From the NCBI RefSeq assembly GCF_037478305.1, contig NZ_JBBGAZ010000012.1:24114-88113 (forward strand): 64,000 bases of DNA, read 5' to 3'. The DNA comes from Cognatishimia coralii. Its GTDB lineage: Bacteria; Pseudomonadota; Alphaproteobacteria; Rhodobacterales; Rhodobacteraceae. Of the stretch, positions 27,437 through 35,835 are shown piece by piece (the stretch's first letter is position 1; each line of letters begins with the position of its first letter). Below the pieces are notes generated by a model, which was given only the letters and a program-made list of their open reading frames with translations, had not been told where the DNA came from and made no database searches. A program made the translations under genes and the position numbers.

Positions 27437-28216
27437 ATGCTTCAAGGCTTTACCGGCCCATACACACCTCAAGGACGTTCCGCCCTCGTCCCGTCGCCGC
27501 CATGGCACTACGCCGGCCGGATTGTCTCAATCGGAGCCCGGACCGAAGCGGAAGTAGCGCAACGCTTCTTGCCCTCTGGGTTCGGCCGCGCGTCCGGCCG
27601 CGTTTTCGGCCATTTCTGCGAATGGCAGGCCACCACGGACGGCTCCGAACTGCTGGATCCAGCCTATTCGCAATACAACGAGTTCTTTCTGCTGATCGAA
27701 GCGCTGTCCGATCAAGGCGAGGCCCGGCTTTTCTGTTCGTTCATCTTCGTCGACCAAGACATCTCGATGGTCCGCGGCCATATGCAGGGGTTTCCCAAGA
27801 AGCTCGGCGCGATCCGGATCGGGCGGTCTTATGACCTCGAACATCCAGCCGCGGGTCGACAGGGATCAGGGACGAGGCTGGGCGCTACTGTCGCAGTAAA
27901 GGACCGCCGGTTGATCGAAGCCGAATGGACTGGATCGACCGAAAGCGCCGAGCCGATCGGCTTTCTGGGAACACCGACTTTCGGACTGGTCGGCGCACCC
28001 TCCATCACCGGCACCCCCACCTCTGGGGACATTCGTCTTGTCAGACAGTCACTATCTGCACGGGTCGTCGGACCGATCCATGCGGCAGAGGGAACACTCA
28101 GGCTTCTGGTCTCTCCAATGGACGAAATTGGCGACCTGCCGGTCCACTCATGCTTTGCTGCGACAACCTGTGAGGCGGCGCTTACCGTGACCGGTGCAGA
28201 AGAGGCCGGGTTTTGA
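27437..28216 (+). CDS. acetoacetate decarboxylase superfamily protein
   Basis: A 259-residue protein of the acetoacetate decarboxylase fold. ATG 27437 follows AAAAGGAG. The segment MQGFPKKLGAIR holds the paired lysines at the place of the Schiff-base motif (EPKK in true decarboxylases), and FVDQDISMVRGHMQGFPK resembles the family core. Enzymes of this superfamily also act as aldolase-dehydratases, so decarboxylation of acetoacetate should not be assumed. It overlaps the DUF2000 gene by 4 bases in an Lrp-flanked operon with a class IV aminotransferase. Confidence 0.7.
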   Translation: MLQGFTGPYTPQGRSALVPSPPWHYAGRIVSIGARTEAEVAQRFLPSGFGRASGRVFGHFCEWQATTDGSELLDPAYSQYNEFFLLIEALSDQGEARLFCSFIFVDQDISMVRGHMQGFPKKLGAIRIGRSYDLEHPAAGRQGSGTRLGATVAVKDRRLIEAEWTGSTESAEPIGFLGTPTFGLVGAPSITGTPTSGDIRLVRQSLSARVVGPIHAAEGTLRLLVSPMDEIGDLPVHSCFAATTCEAALTVTGAEEAGF

Positions 28217-28656
28217 CCGGCTCCGTTCTCGACCCGCTTCGTGGCGATGGCGATCTCAGGCTCGCGGTGATCGTCAACCCCTGCTTGCCACCAGGCCTTC
28301 TCGCCAACACGGTCGCGACCATCTCCGTCGGCATCGGTGCGCGACAACCTGGACTGGGCCGCATCGATTTGGCCGACAGAACTGGCCTCCGCATTAGCAT
28401 TAGCGCCGACAGGCCGGTCCCAATTCTGCAAGCCGACCCCGAACAGATCCGGACTCTGCTGACGCGCGCGACAACGCAGGCCGATCTCGACATCGTCGTG
28501 TTTCCTGAATTCGCCCGGCAAATGAACCACTTCAGCGAATATGAGGCCGCCTTCCCTGGTCGGGATCTAATGCAGGAAACGCTCGACGGGATCGGGTTGT
28601 GTGGACCGTCCAAGGTCGTGAAATCGCTGACCGGATCCCTGAAATTATTGAGGTAA
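28213..28656 (+). CDS. DUF2000 family protein
   Basis: A 147-residue protein with the conserved outline of DUF2000, a group with a peptidyl-tRNA hydrolase-2-like fold. Visible are LAVIVNPCLPPGLLANTVAT, the glycine-rich ISVGIGARQPGLG, VPILQADPEQIRTLL and the C-terminal GLCGPSKVVKSLTGSLKLLR. Function is unknown. Members are often found next to amino acid-related regulators and transporters. Here it sits between the decarboxylase-like protein and the aminotransferase, overlapping the former, so it probably acts in the same pathway. Confidence 0.7.
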   Translation: MTGSVLDPLRGDGDLRLAVIVNPCLPPGLLANTVATISVGIGARQPGLGRIDLADRTGLRISISADRPVPILQADPEQIRTLLTRATTQADLDIVVFPEFARQMNHFSEYEAAFPGRDLMQETLDGIGLCGPSKVVKSLTGSLKLLR

Positions 28657-28658
28657 AC

Positions 28659-29507
28659 ATGTCATCTACAGCATGGAGTTATTTTAACGGCGACTGGCGG
28701 AAGGGCCCGGCGCAATTGATGTCGGCTACCACCCATTCGGCCTGGCTGGCCCATACGGTCTTCGACGGCGCCCGCCGCTATGAGGGCGTCTTCCCGGATC
28801 TGGCGCTGCATTGCGAACGGGTGGTCCGATCAGCGCTGATCATGGGTATGACGCCCGAGATCACGCCCGAAGAGATCGAAGGGCTCGCGCGGGACGGCGC
28901 CAACCGGTTCGATGGCAACGAAACACTCTACATCCGGCCGATGTTCTGGATCGAGGAAGGTTTCGGGCCGATCGACCCCGGTACGACACGGTTTGCGCTG
29001 GTTATCCAACCGATGCCGATGCCGGATGTCGAACCCGGCTTTTCCGCACAGATATCCGATTTCCGCAAACCCTCCCCCGAGACCGCCCCGACGGGGGCCA
29101 AGGCCTCGTGCCTCTATCCGCAGGCGACCCTCGCTTGGACGGCGGCACGGAAGGCCGGTTTTAACAACGCGGTGATGCTCGACGCTATCGGGAATGTCGC
29201 CGAGTTCACCATGCAGAACATCTTCATTGTGAAGGACGGGGCGGTTCACACGCCAGTTGCGAACGGAATGCTGCTGCCCGGCATCACCCGCCGCCGCGTC
29301 ATGCTCTTGCTCAAAGACATGGGGATCGAGACCATCGAACGTACAATCGGTCCGGCAGAGCTGATGCAGGCGGAGGAGATCATATCCTCGGGCAACCACG
29401 CGCGGGTCTATCCCTGCAACCGGATCGGCCAACGGGACATCGGTGTCGGTCGGATCGGGCGCCGCCTTGTCACAGCCTATCGCGACTTTGCCCACTCAAA
29501 AAATTGA
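28659..29507 (+). CDS. class IV (branched-chain type) PLP aminotransferase
   Basis: A 282-residue fold-type IV PLP enzyme. ATG 28659 is chosen, as upstream codons belong to the shadow of the DUF2000 gene. Family signs are HTVFDGARRYEGVF (substrate-entry Arg/Tyr region), the PLP lysine in TGAKASCLYP, and LDAIGNVAEFTMQNIFIV with the Glu that binds the pyridine nitrogen. It resembles the branched-chain and (R)-amine transaminase group. Donor and acceptor cannot be read. It ends the Lrp-flanked three-gene operon. Confidence 0.8.
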   Translation: MSSTAWSYFNGDWRKGPAQLMSATTHSAWLAHTVFDGARRYEGVFPDLALHCERVVRSALIMGMTPEITPEEIEGLARDGANRFDGNETLYIRPMFWIEEGFGPIDPGTTRFALVIQPMPMPDVEPGFSAQISDFRKPSPETAPTGAKASCLYPQATLAWTAARKAGFNNAVMLDAIGNVAEFTMQNIFIVKDGAVHTPVANGMLLPGITRRRVMLLLKDMGIETIERTIGPAELMQAEEIISSGNHARVYPCNRIGQRDIGVGRIGRRLVTAYRDFAHSKN

Positions 29508-29601
29508 GGCGTCGCAGCGGAGGAAACTCAAGATGTGACCGCCCCCCGACGAAATCAATACGCCAGGGTGGGTTTGTCTTGATTCATAAAGTGGGATGGT
29601 C

Positions 29602-29781
29602 ATGTCAGAGATTGCCATGGGCGGGTTTGATTTGGTGAAGGATGTAATTCAGGTTCACCGGGCCCACGCTACGGGCCGGGCTGTGCTGCGCAAGAAGCTT
29701 GCATTTCAGATTTGGACCTCATCCGCTGACCTTCGTCTCTGGCCGCAGCTTTTCAAAATGCCGTTCTTGAAGGCCAGATAG
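29602..29781 (+). pseudogene. IS110-family transposase remnant (N-terminus only)
   Basis: The first 33 or so residues (MSEIAMGGFDLVKDVIQVHR and the RKKL segment) align with the start of the IS110 transposase at 41426, after which similarity stops. In the DEDD transposases this is the first catalytic Asp region. The remainder to the stop at 29781 is not recognisable. It marks the left edge of the cyclohexanol island and is too diverged to be a recent copy of the 41-kb element. Confidence 0.6.
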
Positions 29782-29852
29782 AAATTTGCACTCGGTCACA
29801 CGCAAACGGGGCGAAAAACCTCTTTGATTACAGGTGGCAACCTCAAAGGTTG

Positions 29853-30311
29853 CTAGCTCACTGTTTGATTTTCCGAACCCACTTCCGCGAGCAAAATCTG
29901 CCGAATTGAGCTTTCAATTTTGACTTTACCAAATGTTGAAGCATCTCGGAAAACTGACTTCGTTTCGCATTCGAAGCAAATCAAGTCATGCTGACGGCCG
30001 ACAACTTTTAGACCAACTGAACTTTCCCCGACATGGACCACATAGACCTCGCATGCTAGGTTCGCGCCTGCTTTCACCGGCGCATGGAATTGTAGGTCCA
30101 TAGAGACAAAAGGCATGGCCGTGTTTCTTTCCGTGAGTAGAAAAAGCCAGCCCCGGCCTGAAAGCAAATCGTCCCAGAAAGTCTCGATCGCTTCCAGCGC
30201 GAAATTCGTGATCCGGCCAGTAAAGGCGATTCCCAGCTGGTCACAGTCGCCAAAGAAAATCCTGCGTTCGAAGGCAAATCGTGGTTTAAATTCTGTTTCT
30301 GGTACATTCAT
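29853..30311 (-). CDS. hotdog-fold thioesterase (4-hydroxybenzoyl-CoA thioesterase type)
   Basis: A 152-residue single-domain hotdog protein. The segment FFGDCDQLGIAFTGRITNFA contains the catalytic Asp and the helix start typical of 4HBT/YbgC acyl-CoA thioesterases, and FVSMDLQFHAPVKAGANL is the next conserved strand. It would release CoA from a pathway intermediate. It lies beside the AraC regulator on the same strand, 73 bases downstream. No clear Shine-Dalgarno precedes ATG 30311; a second ATG lies 4 bases inside but out of frame. The base composition is less GC-rich than in the first cluster. Confidence 0.75.
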   Translation of the reverse strand: MNVPETEFKPRFAFERRIFFGDCDQLGIAFTGRITNFALEAIETFWDDLLSGRGWLFLLTERNTAMPFVSMDLQFHAPVKAGANLACEVYVVHVGESSVGLKVVGRQHDLICFECETKSVFRDASTFGKVKIESSIRQILLAEVGSENQTVS

Positions 30312-30384
30312 TGCAGCGTTACGGGCTCAACATTTCTTTGTCTCTGGTGCGTGACAGCGATAGGAAGGAATAGTTTTCCGGTCA

Positions 30385-31266
30385 TTATGCCATGCGCCGG
30401 AACTCGGCGGGGGTCGCGCCTGTCATTTTTCGAAAAGTTCGACTAAAATGACTCTGATCTGCAAAACCGCAGTCAAGCGCGACCACTTTCAGGGGGGCAT
30501 TACCCTTTCTCAGCATCTCCTGGGCCTTCGATATTCGCTTGCGCAAAACATATGCATACGGTGCCAACCCAAACTCCGCCTTGAACTGACGCGAAAAGTG
30601 AAACTGGCTGAAACCGATAGATGCGGCCATGTCTTCCAGACTGAGGTTTTCACCTAAGCAGCTTTCAACGAGATCGATGATTCTCTGCCTTTGAGCAGGG
30701 CTGAAGTTCGAGTTTGCGTCGCTGGTCAAAGAGACCTTGGCGTACTGACGCAGAAGGTGAACGGCGATCTGGATGCGCAGGGCGTCGATGATCAATCTCT
30801 GGCCGATTCCACCGTTCTTTAGCTCATTCTCTAGCAATTGGATGCAGTTCAGGATACAGGGGTCCTTCGCAGACAGACAATCATTGATCTCAATGGACTT
30901 CGGGTCACGATCAAAGACCGAAAGGGCCGTGTTTTCGAGTTCACTGTGACTGAGATAGACGTGTCTAACCGTGATAGGCTCGGACCAACTCCAAGTGGAT
31001 TCCTCTGCACGCGTGAGCAAGGAAATCCTACCTTTCTCTACGCGCGCGCTTTGCCATGGGCCGCCACTCGTGCGGCGCATAGTGGTTGGCGCGCCATCAT
31101 ATGCAACAATCATATAGTCGCGCATGGGGGGAATTGCCGCGTCTTGTCGCTCATAACGATAGCCCTTCAGGGTAATGCCGTTCCAGTTGCACCCGGAACT
31201 GTCCAACGTAGTCGTGCCGGGAATCCATTCGGGTATCCGGTCCGGTGATATGAGCAGTCTTTCCAT
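30385..31266 (-). CDS. AraC family transcriptional regulator (ChnR role possible)
   Basis: A 293-residue AraC/XylS-type activator. ATG 31266 follows GGGAGG at good spacing; an in-frame start at 31290 is the alternative. The C-terminal double helix-turn-helix is clear: SLEDMAASIGFSQFHFSRQF and VALDCGFADQSHFSRTFRKM, ending GATPAEFRRMA. The N-terminal half is the effector domain. The cyclohexanol pathway of Acinetobacter is controlled by an AraC-type protein (ChnR). Location in the cyclohexanol island makes the same role plausible, though this is not proven. Confidence 0.83.
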   Translation of the reverse strand: MERLLISPDRIPEWIPGTTTLDSSGCNWNGITLKGYRYERQDAAIPPMRDYMIVAYDGAPTTMRRTSGGPWQSARVEKGRISLLTRAEESTWSWSEPITVRHVYLSHSELENTALSVFDRDPKSIEINDCLSAKDPCILNCIQLLENELKNGGIGQRLIIDALRIQIAVHLLRQYAKVSLTSDANSNFSPAQRQRIIDLVESCLGENLSLEDMAASIGFSQFHFSRQFKAEFGLAPYAYVLRKRISKAQEMLRKGNAPLKVVALDCGFADQSHFSRTFRKMTGATPAEFRRMA

Positions 31267-31318
31267 CTTGGCCTCCCTGAACTTTTTCACGATCGTCCGC
31301 TTGAGCTGAAATTTCGGC

Positions 31319-32521
31319 TTAGGTCGTCTCGCGCATCCGCGGTTCTTCTCGAACGATATTCGCTTGAGTCAATCTATCGATTTCAGCTTCTGTCAGTCCA
31401 GCCTCGCTAAGCAACTCCCTACTATGCTGCCCGAAGCGAGGCGGTGCCGCGCGAACCGCTCCGGGGGTACGCGACAAGCGTGCTGGCACGCCGGTGCCGC
31501 GGTAGGTGCCAACTGATACCACCATGCCGCGATGTCGGGTGTGTGGATGCTCCAACGCTTCATTCACATTCCGAACGACTCCGGCGGGAATCCCAGCTTT
31601 CAAAAGCACCGGCTCAAGTTTGAAGGCGTCATGTTGCACCAGGCACTCTGACAAGACCTCTGTCATCTCTGACCGATGCGCAAGACGCGCGGCATTGTCG
31701 GCAAATCGTGGATCGCAGGGCACCTCAGGTAGGCCAAGCACGTCACAGAGTTTTGCGAACTGACCATTGTTACCGATAGCCAGATAGAGTTTGCCATTAC
31801 TTGTTTCGAACATGTCGTATGGTACGATATTTGGATGCCCATTGCCGGTCGCCATTGGTATCTGTCCGGACATGAGGGAATTAGCCGCTTGGGGATGCAT
31901 CATGCTGATCGCGCAATCATATAGCGGCACTTCGATGGCTTGGCCCAATCCGGACCGGCCCCGTTCCAAAAGTGCGGCGAGAATAGCGTTACAGGCGATC
32001 AGACCGGTGCCGATGTCCACGATGGGCGTACCCATGCGTGTCGGGCCTTCGGAGGGATTGCCGTTGATGCTCATGAGGCCCGTCATAGCTTGTACCACGG
32101 CGTCATAGCCGGGAAAACCGCCAAGTGGGCCATCGGAACCAAATCCAGTCACATGGCAGAGTACCAGTCTAGGAAAACGTGCCCTGAGAACATCAGCATA
32201 ACCAAGCCCCCATTTTTCAAGAGTACCAGACTTAAAATTGTGAACTAAAACATCCGCATCCTGAAGAAACCGCAAAATCAGGTCGCGCCCTTCCGGTTGC
32301 TGCAGATCGATAGCGATGGACCGCTTGTTGCGGTTGGCGCCAGAGAAATAGGCGCTGAGTTCATCATTGAAAGGCGGGCCCCAACTGCGGGTCTCGTCGC
32401 CCAGAGGCGGCTCCACCTTGATGACCTCAGCGCCATGATCCGCAAGCATTTGGGTGCAGTAAGGCCCGCCCAGCACGCGGCTGAGGTCGACCACCTTGAT
32501 CCCGTCCAATGAGCCAGCCAT
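31319..32521 (-). CDS. class III CoA-transferase (CaiB/BaiF family), candidate adipate:CoA transferase
   Basis: A 400-residue CoA-transferase. ATG 32521 overlaps the alcohol dehydrogenase stop (TGATG). Family features: GIKVVDLSRVLGGPYCTQML, ADHGAEVIKVEPP with the catalytic-Asp region around GANRNKRSIAIDL, then DVLVHNFKSGTLEKWGLGY and GFGSDGPLGGFPGYD. These enzymes move CoA between carboxylates in the cytoplasm. In this operon the natural acceptor would be adipate made by the alcohol and aldehyde dehydrogenases, with the product passed to the acyl-CoA dehydrogenase. The donor is probably succinyl-CoA (inferred). Confidence 0.82.
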   Translation of the reverse strand: MAGSLDGIKVVDLSRVLGGPYCTQMLADHGAEVIKVEPPLGDETRSWGPPFNDELSAYFSGANRNKRSIAIDLQQPEGRDLILRFLQDADVLVHNFKSGTLEKWGLGYADVLRARFPRLVLCHVTGFGSDGPLGGFPGYDAVVQAMTGLMSINGNPSEGPTRMGTPIVDIGTGLIACNAILAALLERGRSGLGQAIEVPLYDCAISMMHPQAANSLMSGQIPMATGNGHPNIVPYDMFETSNGKLYLAIGNNGQFAKLCDVLGLPEVPCDPRFADNAARLAHRSEMTEVLSECLVQHDAFKLEPVLLKAGIPAGVVRNVNEALEHPHTRHRGMVVSVGTYRGTGVPARLSRTPGAVRAAPPRFGQHSRELLSEAGLTEAEIDRLTQANIVREEPRMRETT

Positions 32522-33675
32522 CAAAGCGCCTCCTGATAGAGGCGCGACACATCTTCGGCTGTCATGCCGCGCGGGTTGGTCTCCAGCAATCGCGTGATAC
32601 CGGTCACGACCTCATTAGCCATTCCGGGAATGGCTGCCTCGGTCACTCCGACACCAGAAAGTCGAGACTCAAGTCCGCTTTCGACTAGCATCCGTTCCAT
32701 CTCGTCGATCAGGCCATGGGCCGCAGCCGCATCAGAGTTGAAAGGCCGCGAGGGCAGTAGTAACCGCGATAGACGAGCATATTCAGCTTCTGCAACGGGC
32801 ATGTTGAACCTCATCACTGGTCCTGCGACCAGAGCGTTTGCGTGCCCGTGAGGAACTTTGAAACCTGTTCCCAGTGGGTATGACAAGGCATGAATCGCCC
32901 CCACGCTGGCATTAATGAAGGCCATCCCAGCCAGTGTCGCCCCCAACAGCATGGCCTCTCGCGCTGACAGGTCTGAAGGCGTTTCCATGACGATTGGTAA
33001 GTTCTGACCGAGAAGCACCAGCGCTTTGTCCGCCATTCCATCGGAAATGGGATTCTTTCTGGTGCGACTGGTTACTGCCTCAATGGCGTGAACCATTGCG
33101 TCTAACGCCGTGGCCGCTGTGATGTGACGAGGCATTCCCAATGTTAGCTTTGCATCTAGCAAGGCGACGTCAGGCAGAAGCTGCGGTGCATATACCGCTT
33201 TTTTTTCGTGGCTTTCCGAAGTCAGCACGGACACCCATGTTACCTCTGATCCGGTCCCTGCCGTGGTTGGCACCTGGATCAGTGGTAAGCGTTTATCGGT
33301 GACCTGATTGATCCCGATCATGTCCGTAATCGGTTGATCGTTGGCTACCGCCGCTGCGATGACCTTGGCAGTGTCCAGTGAACTGCCGCCGCCAAGTCCG
33401 ATGATTCCGTCAGCACCAAAGGCCCGCGCGACCTCTACCGCGGCCTCGACGACAGCGATCGGGGGGTCCGCTTCGACTTTATGAAAAATCTCAACCTCGA
33501 TGCCAGCAGCCCTAAGTGAGGCGGCTGCCTCGTCCGCAAAACCACAGGCCAATATGCCCGGGTCCGTCACGACCAGCGCACGGGTGCAAGACAAATCTTG
33601 CATCAGGCTGCCGATCCGGCCAAGCCCACCGCTCTCGCAGACGATCCTCGGGGTGGAAAGGAAATTGAAGTCCAT
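32521..33675 (-). CDS. iron-containing alcohol dehydrogenase, candidate 6-hydroxyhexanoate dehydrogenase
   Basis: A 384-residue type III alcohol dehydrogenase. NAD-binding GLGGGSSLDTAK, VPTTAGTGSEVT, and the metal-binding DAMVHAIEA and GAIHALSYPLG with the PHGHAN histidines are all present. In Acinetobacter the 6-hydroxyhexanoate step uses a zinc enzyme (ChnD), so an Fe-type enzyme would be a non-orthologous replacement. Its operon partners (CoA-transferase, acyl-CoA dehydrogenase) and the divergent aldehyde dehydrogenase support that role. Inference from context. Confidence 0.8.
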   Translation of the reverse strand: MDFNFLSTPRIVCESGGLGRIGSLMQDLSCTRALVVTDPGILACGFADEAAASLRAAGIEVEIFHKVEADPPIAVVEAAVEVARAFGADGIIGLGGGSSLDTAKVIAAAVANDQPITDMIGINQVTDKRLPLIQVPTTAGTGSEVTWVSVLTSESHEKKAVYAPQLLPDVALLDAKLTLGMPRHITAATALDAMVHAIEAVTSRTRKNPISDGMADKALVLLGQNLPIVMETPSDLSAREAMLLGATLAGMAFINASVGAIHALSYPLGTGFKVPHGHANALVAGPVMRFNMPVAEAEYARLSRLLLPSRPFNSDAAAAHGLIDEMERMLVESGLESRLSGVGVTEAAIPGMANEVVTGITRLLETNPRGMTAEDVSRLYQEAL

Positions 33676-33693
33676 AGTTTGTCTTCGCTCCTG

Positions 33694-34854
33694 TTAAGCT
33701 GCTGCAGTGCGGATCATATTCCGCGCGATCAGTATTTGCTGAATCTGGGTTGTCCCCTCGTAGATGCGGAAGAGACGCACATCGCGATAGAAGCGCTCGA
33801 CCGCATATTCGGCCATGTATCCTGCACCGCCGTGGATTTGCACTGCGCGATCGGCCACTCGACCTACCATCTCACTGGCAAACATCTTGCAGCAGGCAGC
33901 ATCAGTCGACACGTTCTGACCAGCGTCCTTGCGGCGTGCTGTTTCTTCGATCATGCAACGCGCTGCGAAGGCCTCGGCGCGACTGTCAGCCAGCATGGCT
34001 TGGATCAGTTGCTTTTCAGCGATGGGTTCACCGAATTGTTTGCGTTCCATCGCATAGGATAGGCTGTCACGGATCAGCCGTTCGGCGGCGCCCACACAGA
34101 CGGCAGAAATATGCAGTCGGCCCCGGTCAAGGACTTTCATTGCTGTCTTAAAGCCCTTGTTCAGACGGTCCGGCCCGCCGATAATGTTCGCGGCAGGCAC
34201 GCGGACATTGTCAAGGATGACGTCGCATGTGTGCGAGCCCTTCTGCCCCATCTTCCTGTCAGGCTGGCCAAGCGTTATGCCTGGCGTCCCTGCCTCGACG
34301 AGAAAGGCGCTTACGCCGGCAGAACCTTCCGCCTCTGGATTGGTCCGGGCAAAAACCGTGAATAGATCGGCACGCGGTGCATTGGTAATGTAGCGTTTCG
34401 TGCCGTTCAGAAGGAAATCGTTACCGTCACGCCGCGCCGTAGTGCGCAGACTGCCAGCATCCGACCCAGCATCTGGCTCGGTTAGGGCGAAGGATGCGAT
34501 CATATCTCCGGACGCGAGAGCTGGTAGATACTGCGCCTTCTGCTCGTCGGTTCCATCGATGATGATTCCCTGAGAGCCGATCCCGTTGTTGGTGCCAACT
34601 AGCGACCGGAACGCAGGCGAAGCCTGGCCAAGAACGAAAGCGGCTTGCACTTCCTCTATCATCGACAAGCCGAGCCCGCCGAAATCTTCCGGGATCGACA
34701 TGCCGAAAAGGCCCATCATGCGGATTTCATCGACCAGCATCGGCGGAATCACATCCTCGTCGGCGACGCGATCCTCGTAAGGGATTAGTCGCTCTTTCAC
34801 GAAGCGGTCGAGCGCGTCGAGAAACTGGGAAAGGGTATCTTTATCAAGGGCCAT
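33694..34854 (-). CDS. acyl-CoA dehydrogenase, candidate adipyl-CoA dehydrogenase
   Basis: A 386-residue acyl-CoA dehydrogenase. FASFALTEPDAGSDAGSLR-type FAD loop (here IASFALTEPDAGSDAG), KRYITNAPRADL and the C-terminal catalytic Glu in IYEGTTQIQQ mark a standard short/medium-chain enzyme. QIHGGAGYMAEYAVERFYRD is the preceding conserved helix. It lies between the IclR regulator and the alcohol dehydrogenase on the minus strand. In the proposed pathway it makes 2,3-dehydroadipyl-CoA and would hand electrons to the second EtfBA. Confidence 0.83.
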   Translation of the reverse strand: MALDKDTLSQFLDALDRFVKERLIPYEDRVADEDVIPPMLVDEIRMMGLFGMSIPEDFGGLGLSMIEEVQAAFVLGQASPAFRSLVGTNNGIGSQGIIIDGTDEQKAQYLPALASGDMIASFALTEPDAGSDAGSLRTTARRDGNDFLLNGTKRYITNAPRADLFTVFARTNPEAEGSAGVSAFLVEAGTPGITLGQPDRKMGQKGSHTCDVILDNVRVPAANIIGGPDRLNKGFKTAMKVLDRGRLHISAVCVGAAERLIRDSLSYAMERKQFGEPIAEKQLIQAMLADSRAEAFAARCMIEETARRKDAGQNVSTDAACCKMFASEMVGRVADRAVQIHGGAGYMAEYAVERFYRDVRLFRIYEGTTQIQQILIARNMIRTAAA

Positions 34855-34869
34855 GATGCTCTCTATTGT

Positions 34870-35664
34870 TCAGGGTGCGACCGCCGCAACGCGGCGGACA
34901 AGATCGACAAGGCGGTGCGCGACGTCGCTTTCGATCCAATCGCGCGTAAGGGTTTGCGAAGGACCGCCGCAGTTGAAGGCAATAATGGGTGAGCCGTCCT
35001 TCGGCACGAAGGGCACCGCTACAGCGTTCACATCACGTTTCCACTCCGTGAAGGACGTGCAGTAACCGTGCTGTTGGTAGTCTGCGATAGCTGCTTCGAT
35101 TCCGGGCTGCACATTCGGCCAGTTGTCGCCTTCATGTTCCTCCACAAGGGCCAGAATTCTGGCCCGCTCATCCGGGTCGTGCGCCGCTATGCAGGCGCGA
35201 CCAACCGCGGTCGTGGCCAGTTTAATATGGGCACCAACCTCGATCGCCAGCGTGACGGCATTAGTGCCCTTGCACCGCTCCAGATAGACCATCGATAGCC
35301 GGTCACGACTGGCCATGGCCACCGGCATGCCTGTGTAATCAGCCAGCTCCTGCATAAAGGGCTTCGCCAGTTGCCGCAGCGGAATCCCTGCAAGGCAGGA
35401 GAAACCCAACGAAAGCACTGGAGGGGCCAGTCGATAACGTGCTGTATCCGGGTCGTAGCTGAGGTATTCCAGCTTGTTCAGTGTATAGGCCAGCCGGGAG
35501 ACCGTCGATCTGCTCAGGCCAGTGCGCTCGGCCAACTCACCGTTCCCCAGAGCCTCCCCTTCCCGCCGAAAGGCCCGCAACAGCTCCAAGCCGCGCGCCA
35601 ACGCCGTGACAAAATCGCGATCCTGTTTCTCGGCATCCTTGGTGCGGTCTTTCCTTGGTCTCAC
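34870..35664 (-). CDS. IclR family transcriptional regulator
   Basis: A 264-residue IclR regulator starting at GTG 35664 after GGAGGG. The winged helix (ARGLELLRAFRREGEALGNG, ELAERTGLSRSTVSRLAYTL) and the effector domain (TTAVGRACIAAHDPDERARI, then VAVPFVPKDGSPIIAFNCGG) resemble PcaR/PobR-type regulators of beta-ketoadipate genes. It is divergent from the aldehyde dehydrogenase with a palindromic candidate site between them (35746-35764). Its operon continues into the acyl-CoA dehydrogenase, alcohol dehydrogenase and CoA-transferase. It probably senses a dicarboxylic intermediate such as adipate. Confidence 0.85.
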   Translation of the reverse strand: MRPRKDRTKDAEKQDRDFVTALARGLELLRAFRREGEALGNGELAERTGLSRSTVSRLAYTLNKLEYLSYDPDTARYRLAPPVLSLGFSCLAGIPLRQLAKPFMQELADYTGMPVAMASRDRLSMVYLERCKGTNAVTLAIEVGAHIKLATTAVGRACIAAHDPDERARILALVEEHEGDNWPNVQPGIEAAIADYQQHGYCTSFTEWKRDVNAVAVPFVPKDGSPIIAFNCGGPSQTLTRDWIESDVAHRLVDLVRRVAAVAP

Positions 35665-35745
35665 GATATCCCTCCTCGGAAAGAATTATGCGTCTTGAAA
35701 CACACCTAAACGATCGATAACGTCCGAGTCAATACTGCGGTAAAC

Positions 35746-35764
35746 TTTCCCGCTATGCGGAAAA
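35746..35764. promoter_or_regulatory. palindromic candidate IclR operator
   Basis: TTTCCCGCTATGCGGAAAA is an inverted repeat with 7 of 8 base pairs around a TAT centre. It lies in the 171-base gap between the divergent IclR and aldehyde dehydrogenase genes. IclR-family sites are often short GGAAA/TTTCC palindromes, so this could serve both promoters. Confidence 0.45.
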
Positions 35765-35835
35765 TTAAGGTCGTCCACCTAGTCCCATTCGTGCCGGATC
35801 CTGCGGATGACACAACTAAGCGAGGGCATAATGCC

